Shown one piece after another: positions 18,943-20,023 of a stretch of 20,023 nt of DNA. Below the pieces are notes generated by a model that worked only from the letters and a program-made list of their open reading frames with translations, was not told the DNA's origin and did not search any database. The stretch comes from an uncultured Prevotella sp. (GTDB lineage Bacteria > Bacteroidota > Bacteroidia > Bacteroidales > Bacteroidaceae), in assembly GCA_900762125.1 (NCBI GenBank), contig CAAFFL010000125.1, positions 1 through 20,023 of the forward strand, given 5' to 3'. A program made the position numbers and the translations under genes. Position 1 is the stretch's first letter. Each line of letters begins with the position of its first letter.

Positions 18943-20023
18943 TTACTTCGTTAAGTAATTGTCCACATCTGCAGCTATCTTACGACCGCTGGCCAATGCA
19001 CGCACCACAAGGCTCGCTCCGCTGGCGGCATCGCCGGCCACGAAGACGTTCGCCGGATATTCCGGCTGTTGTGGGCGAAGGAATCCCATAGCCAGCAGCA
19101 CCATGTCGGCCTTGATGACCTCAGGGTCCTTCAGCGGTTTCATCAGTGGGCGCCCACCCTCGGGGTTCGGCTCCCATGTGATCTCTTGTACTTTCACGCC
19201 CGTGAGCTTCCCGTTCTTGCCGAGGAACTCCAGCGAGTTGATGTTCCAGCGACGCACACAGCCCTCCTCATGCGACGAGGTCGTCTTCAGCGTGCGCGGC
19301 CAGTTCGGCCATGGGTTCTTCGGATCTTCCGGTCCCACGGGGGGCTTCGGCATGATCTCGATCTGCGTCACGCTCTTCGCACCCTGACGGTGCGCCGTAC
19401 CGATACAGTCGGAGCCGGTGTCACCACCGCCGATGACCAGCACGTCCTTGCCCTTGGCGTTGACGAGCTCGTCCTTCGTGAAGTCCATGCCCGCCAGCAC
19501 ACGGTTCTGCTGCGAGAGCATCTCCAGGGCGAAGTGGACACCCTTGAGGTCGCGGCCGGGGATCGGCAGGTCGCGCGCCGTCGGCGTACCCGTGCAGATC
19601 ACCACGGCGTCGAACTTCTTCGACAGCTCCTCGGCGGTGACCTTCTTCGCCTTCGCCAGCGTCGGGTCGTTCTGGATATTCGGCTGCTCAGCGTCCTTGG
19701 CAGGCACGAGCATCGTACCATATTCGAACGTGATGCCCTCCTGCACGAGCAGGTCGAGACGGCGGTCGATGATGGCCTTGTTCAGTTTGAAGTTTGGAAT
19801 GCCGTAGCGCAGCAGTCCGCCGGCAGCCTCACGTGCGTCGAAGACGGTGACGGTGTAGCCACGCTGGTTGAGCTGTGTGGCGACGGAGAGTCCTGCCGGA
19901 CCCGCGCCGACGACGGCGACCTTTTTGCCATTGCGCTCGAAGGTGCGCGGCTGCACATAGTCCTCGTTGAACGCGTGCTCGATGATGGCGGCCTCGTCCT
20001 CACGGTTTGTCGTCGGCTCATGC
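18943..20023 (-). CDS. gltD: Glutamate synthase small subunit (N-terminus outside window)
   Basis: GltD is the FAD/Fe-S subunit that takes electrons from NAD(P)H and passes them to GltB to make glutamate from glutamine and 2-oxoglutarate. The visible 359 residues begin at HEPTTNREDEAAIIEHAFNEDYV, at the end of the missing N-terminal Fe-S domain. They then show the FAD-binding GAGPAGLSVATQL, GGLLRYGIPNFKL, FDAVVICTGT, the NAD(P)H-binding IGGGDTGSDC, the linker PEDPKNPWPNWPRTLKTTSSHEEGC and the closing FVAGDAASGASLVVRALASGRKIA. The family is about 450-470 aa, so roughly 90 residues lie beyond the right edge. A GTG at 19956 is an internal Val codon, not the start. It converges on the regulator gene, with a terminator between them. 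gltB is expected upstream, outside the window. Confidence 0.96.
   Translation of the reverse strand, partial: HEPTTNREDEAAIIEHAFNEDYVQPRTFERNGKKVAVVGAGPAGLSVATQLNQRGYTVTVFDAREAAGGLLRYGIPNFKLNKAIIDRRLDLLVQEGITFEYGTMLVPAKDAEQPNIQNDPTLAKAKKVTAEELSKKFDAVVICTGTPTARDLPIPGRDLKGVHFALEMLSQQNRVLAGMDFTKDELVNAKGKDVLVIGGGDTGSDCIGTAHRQGAKSVTQIEIMPKPPVGPEDPKNPWPNWPRTLKTTSSHEEGCVRRWNINSLEFLGKNGKLTGVKVQEITWEPNPEGGRPLMKPLKDPEVIKADMVLLAMGFLRPQQPEYPANVFVAGDAASGASLVVRALASGRKIAADVDNYLTK

Noticed and set aside
19954..19956. GTG start for gltD
   Set aside because: The frame continues upstream with family-typical residues (EDEAAIIEHAFNEDY) to the window edge, so this GTG is an internal Val codon.

Overview
The window looks like a chromosomal core segment from a member of the Bacteroidales, most likely a GC-rich Prevotellaceae (Prevotella-like) species. 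The evidence is the gene order purH-mreB-mreC-mreD-mrdA-rodA, a minimal TatA/TatC pair without TatB, Bacteroidales-restricted families (DUF4199, DUF6452- and DUF6048-like proteins), the aroA neighbour with a CATC-type motif, and Bacteroidota-type promoters (TTTG, about 20 bp, then TAnnTTTG) in AT-rich spacers. Coding DNA is GC-rich and spacers are AT-rich. Genus assignment is inference.

Left part (1-3.8 kb): the start of a small membrane-anchored Cys-motif protein and aroA (EPSP synthase) lie on the minus strand. Divergent from them are a TPR-like protein and a HAD hydrolase on the plus strand. After these comes a minus-strand remnant in which the end of a GH27 alpha-galactosidase domain is joined in frame to the end of an SGNH esterase.

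Middle left (3.8-10.3 kb, minus strand): a cell-shape operon reads purH (cyclohydrolase domain only), mreB, mreC, mreD, mrdA (PBP2), rodA. These encode the MreB-directed elongasome: the actin-like MreB, its partners MreC and MreD, the SEDS glycosyltransferase RodA and its transpeptidase partner PBP2.

Middle right (10.5-14.3 kb, plus strand): ridA, tatA, tatC and a secreted alpha/beta hydrolase are followed by a compact stable-RNA unit (SRP RNA, tRNA-Thr, tRNA-Ser, terminator). An approximately 400-bp AT-rich spacer with a very stable GC-rich hairpin follows, then tRNA-Val.

Right part (14.4-20 kb): a DUF4199 membrane protein, a GT2 glycosyltransferase, a DUF6452-like lipoprotein, a DUF6048-like outer-membrane protein and ApbE (flavin transferase) form a close-packed plus-strand cluster. 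A Crp/Fnr-family regulator follows. The window ends in gltD (glutamate synthase small subunit), convergent from the right edge.

No clear new multi-gene defence or mobile system is visible. The most unusual material is between genes: repeated short tandem duplications (25-35 bp) at gene 3' ends, one of which carries paired palindromic operator-like sites; heptanucleotide repeats; the 61-nt hairpin; the chimeric GH27/SGNH remnant; and a PurH lacking its second domain.
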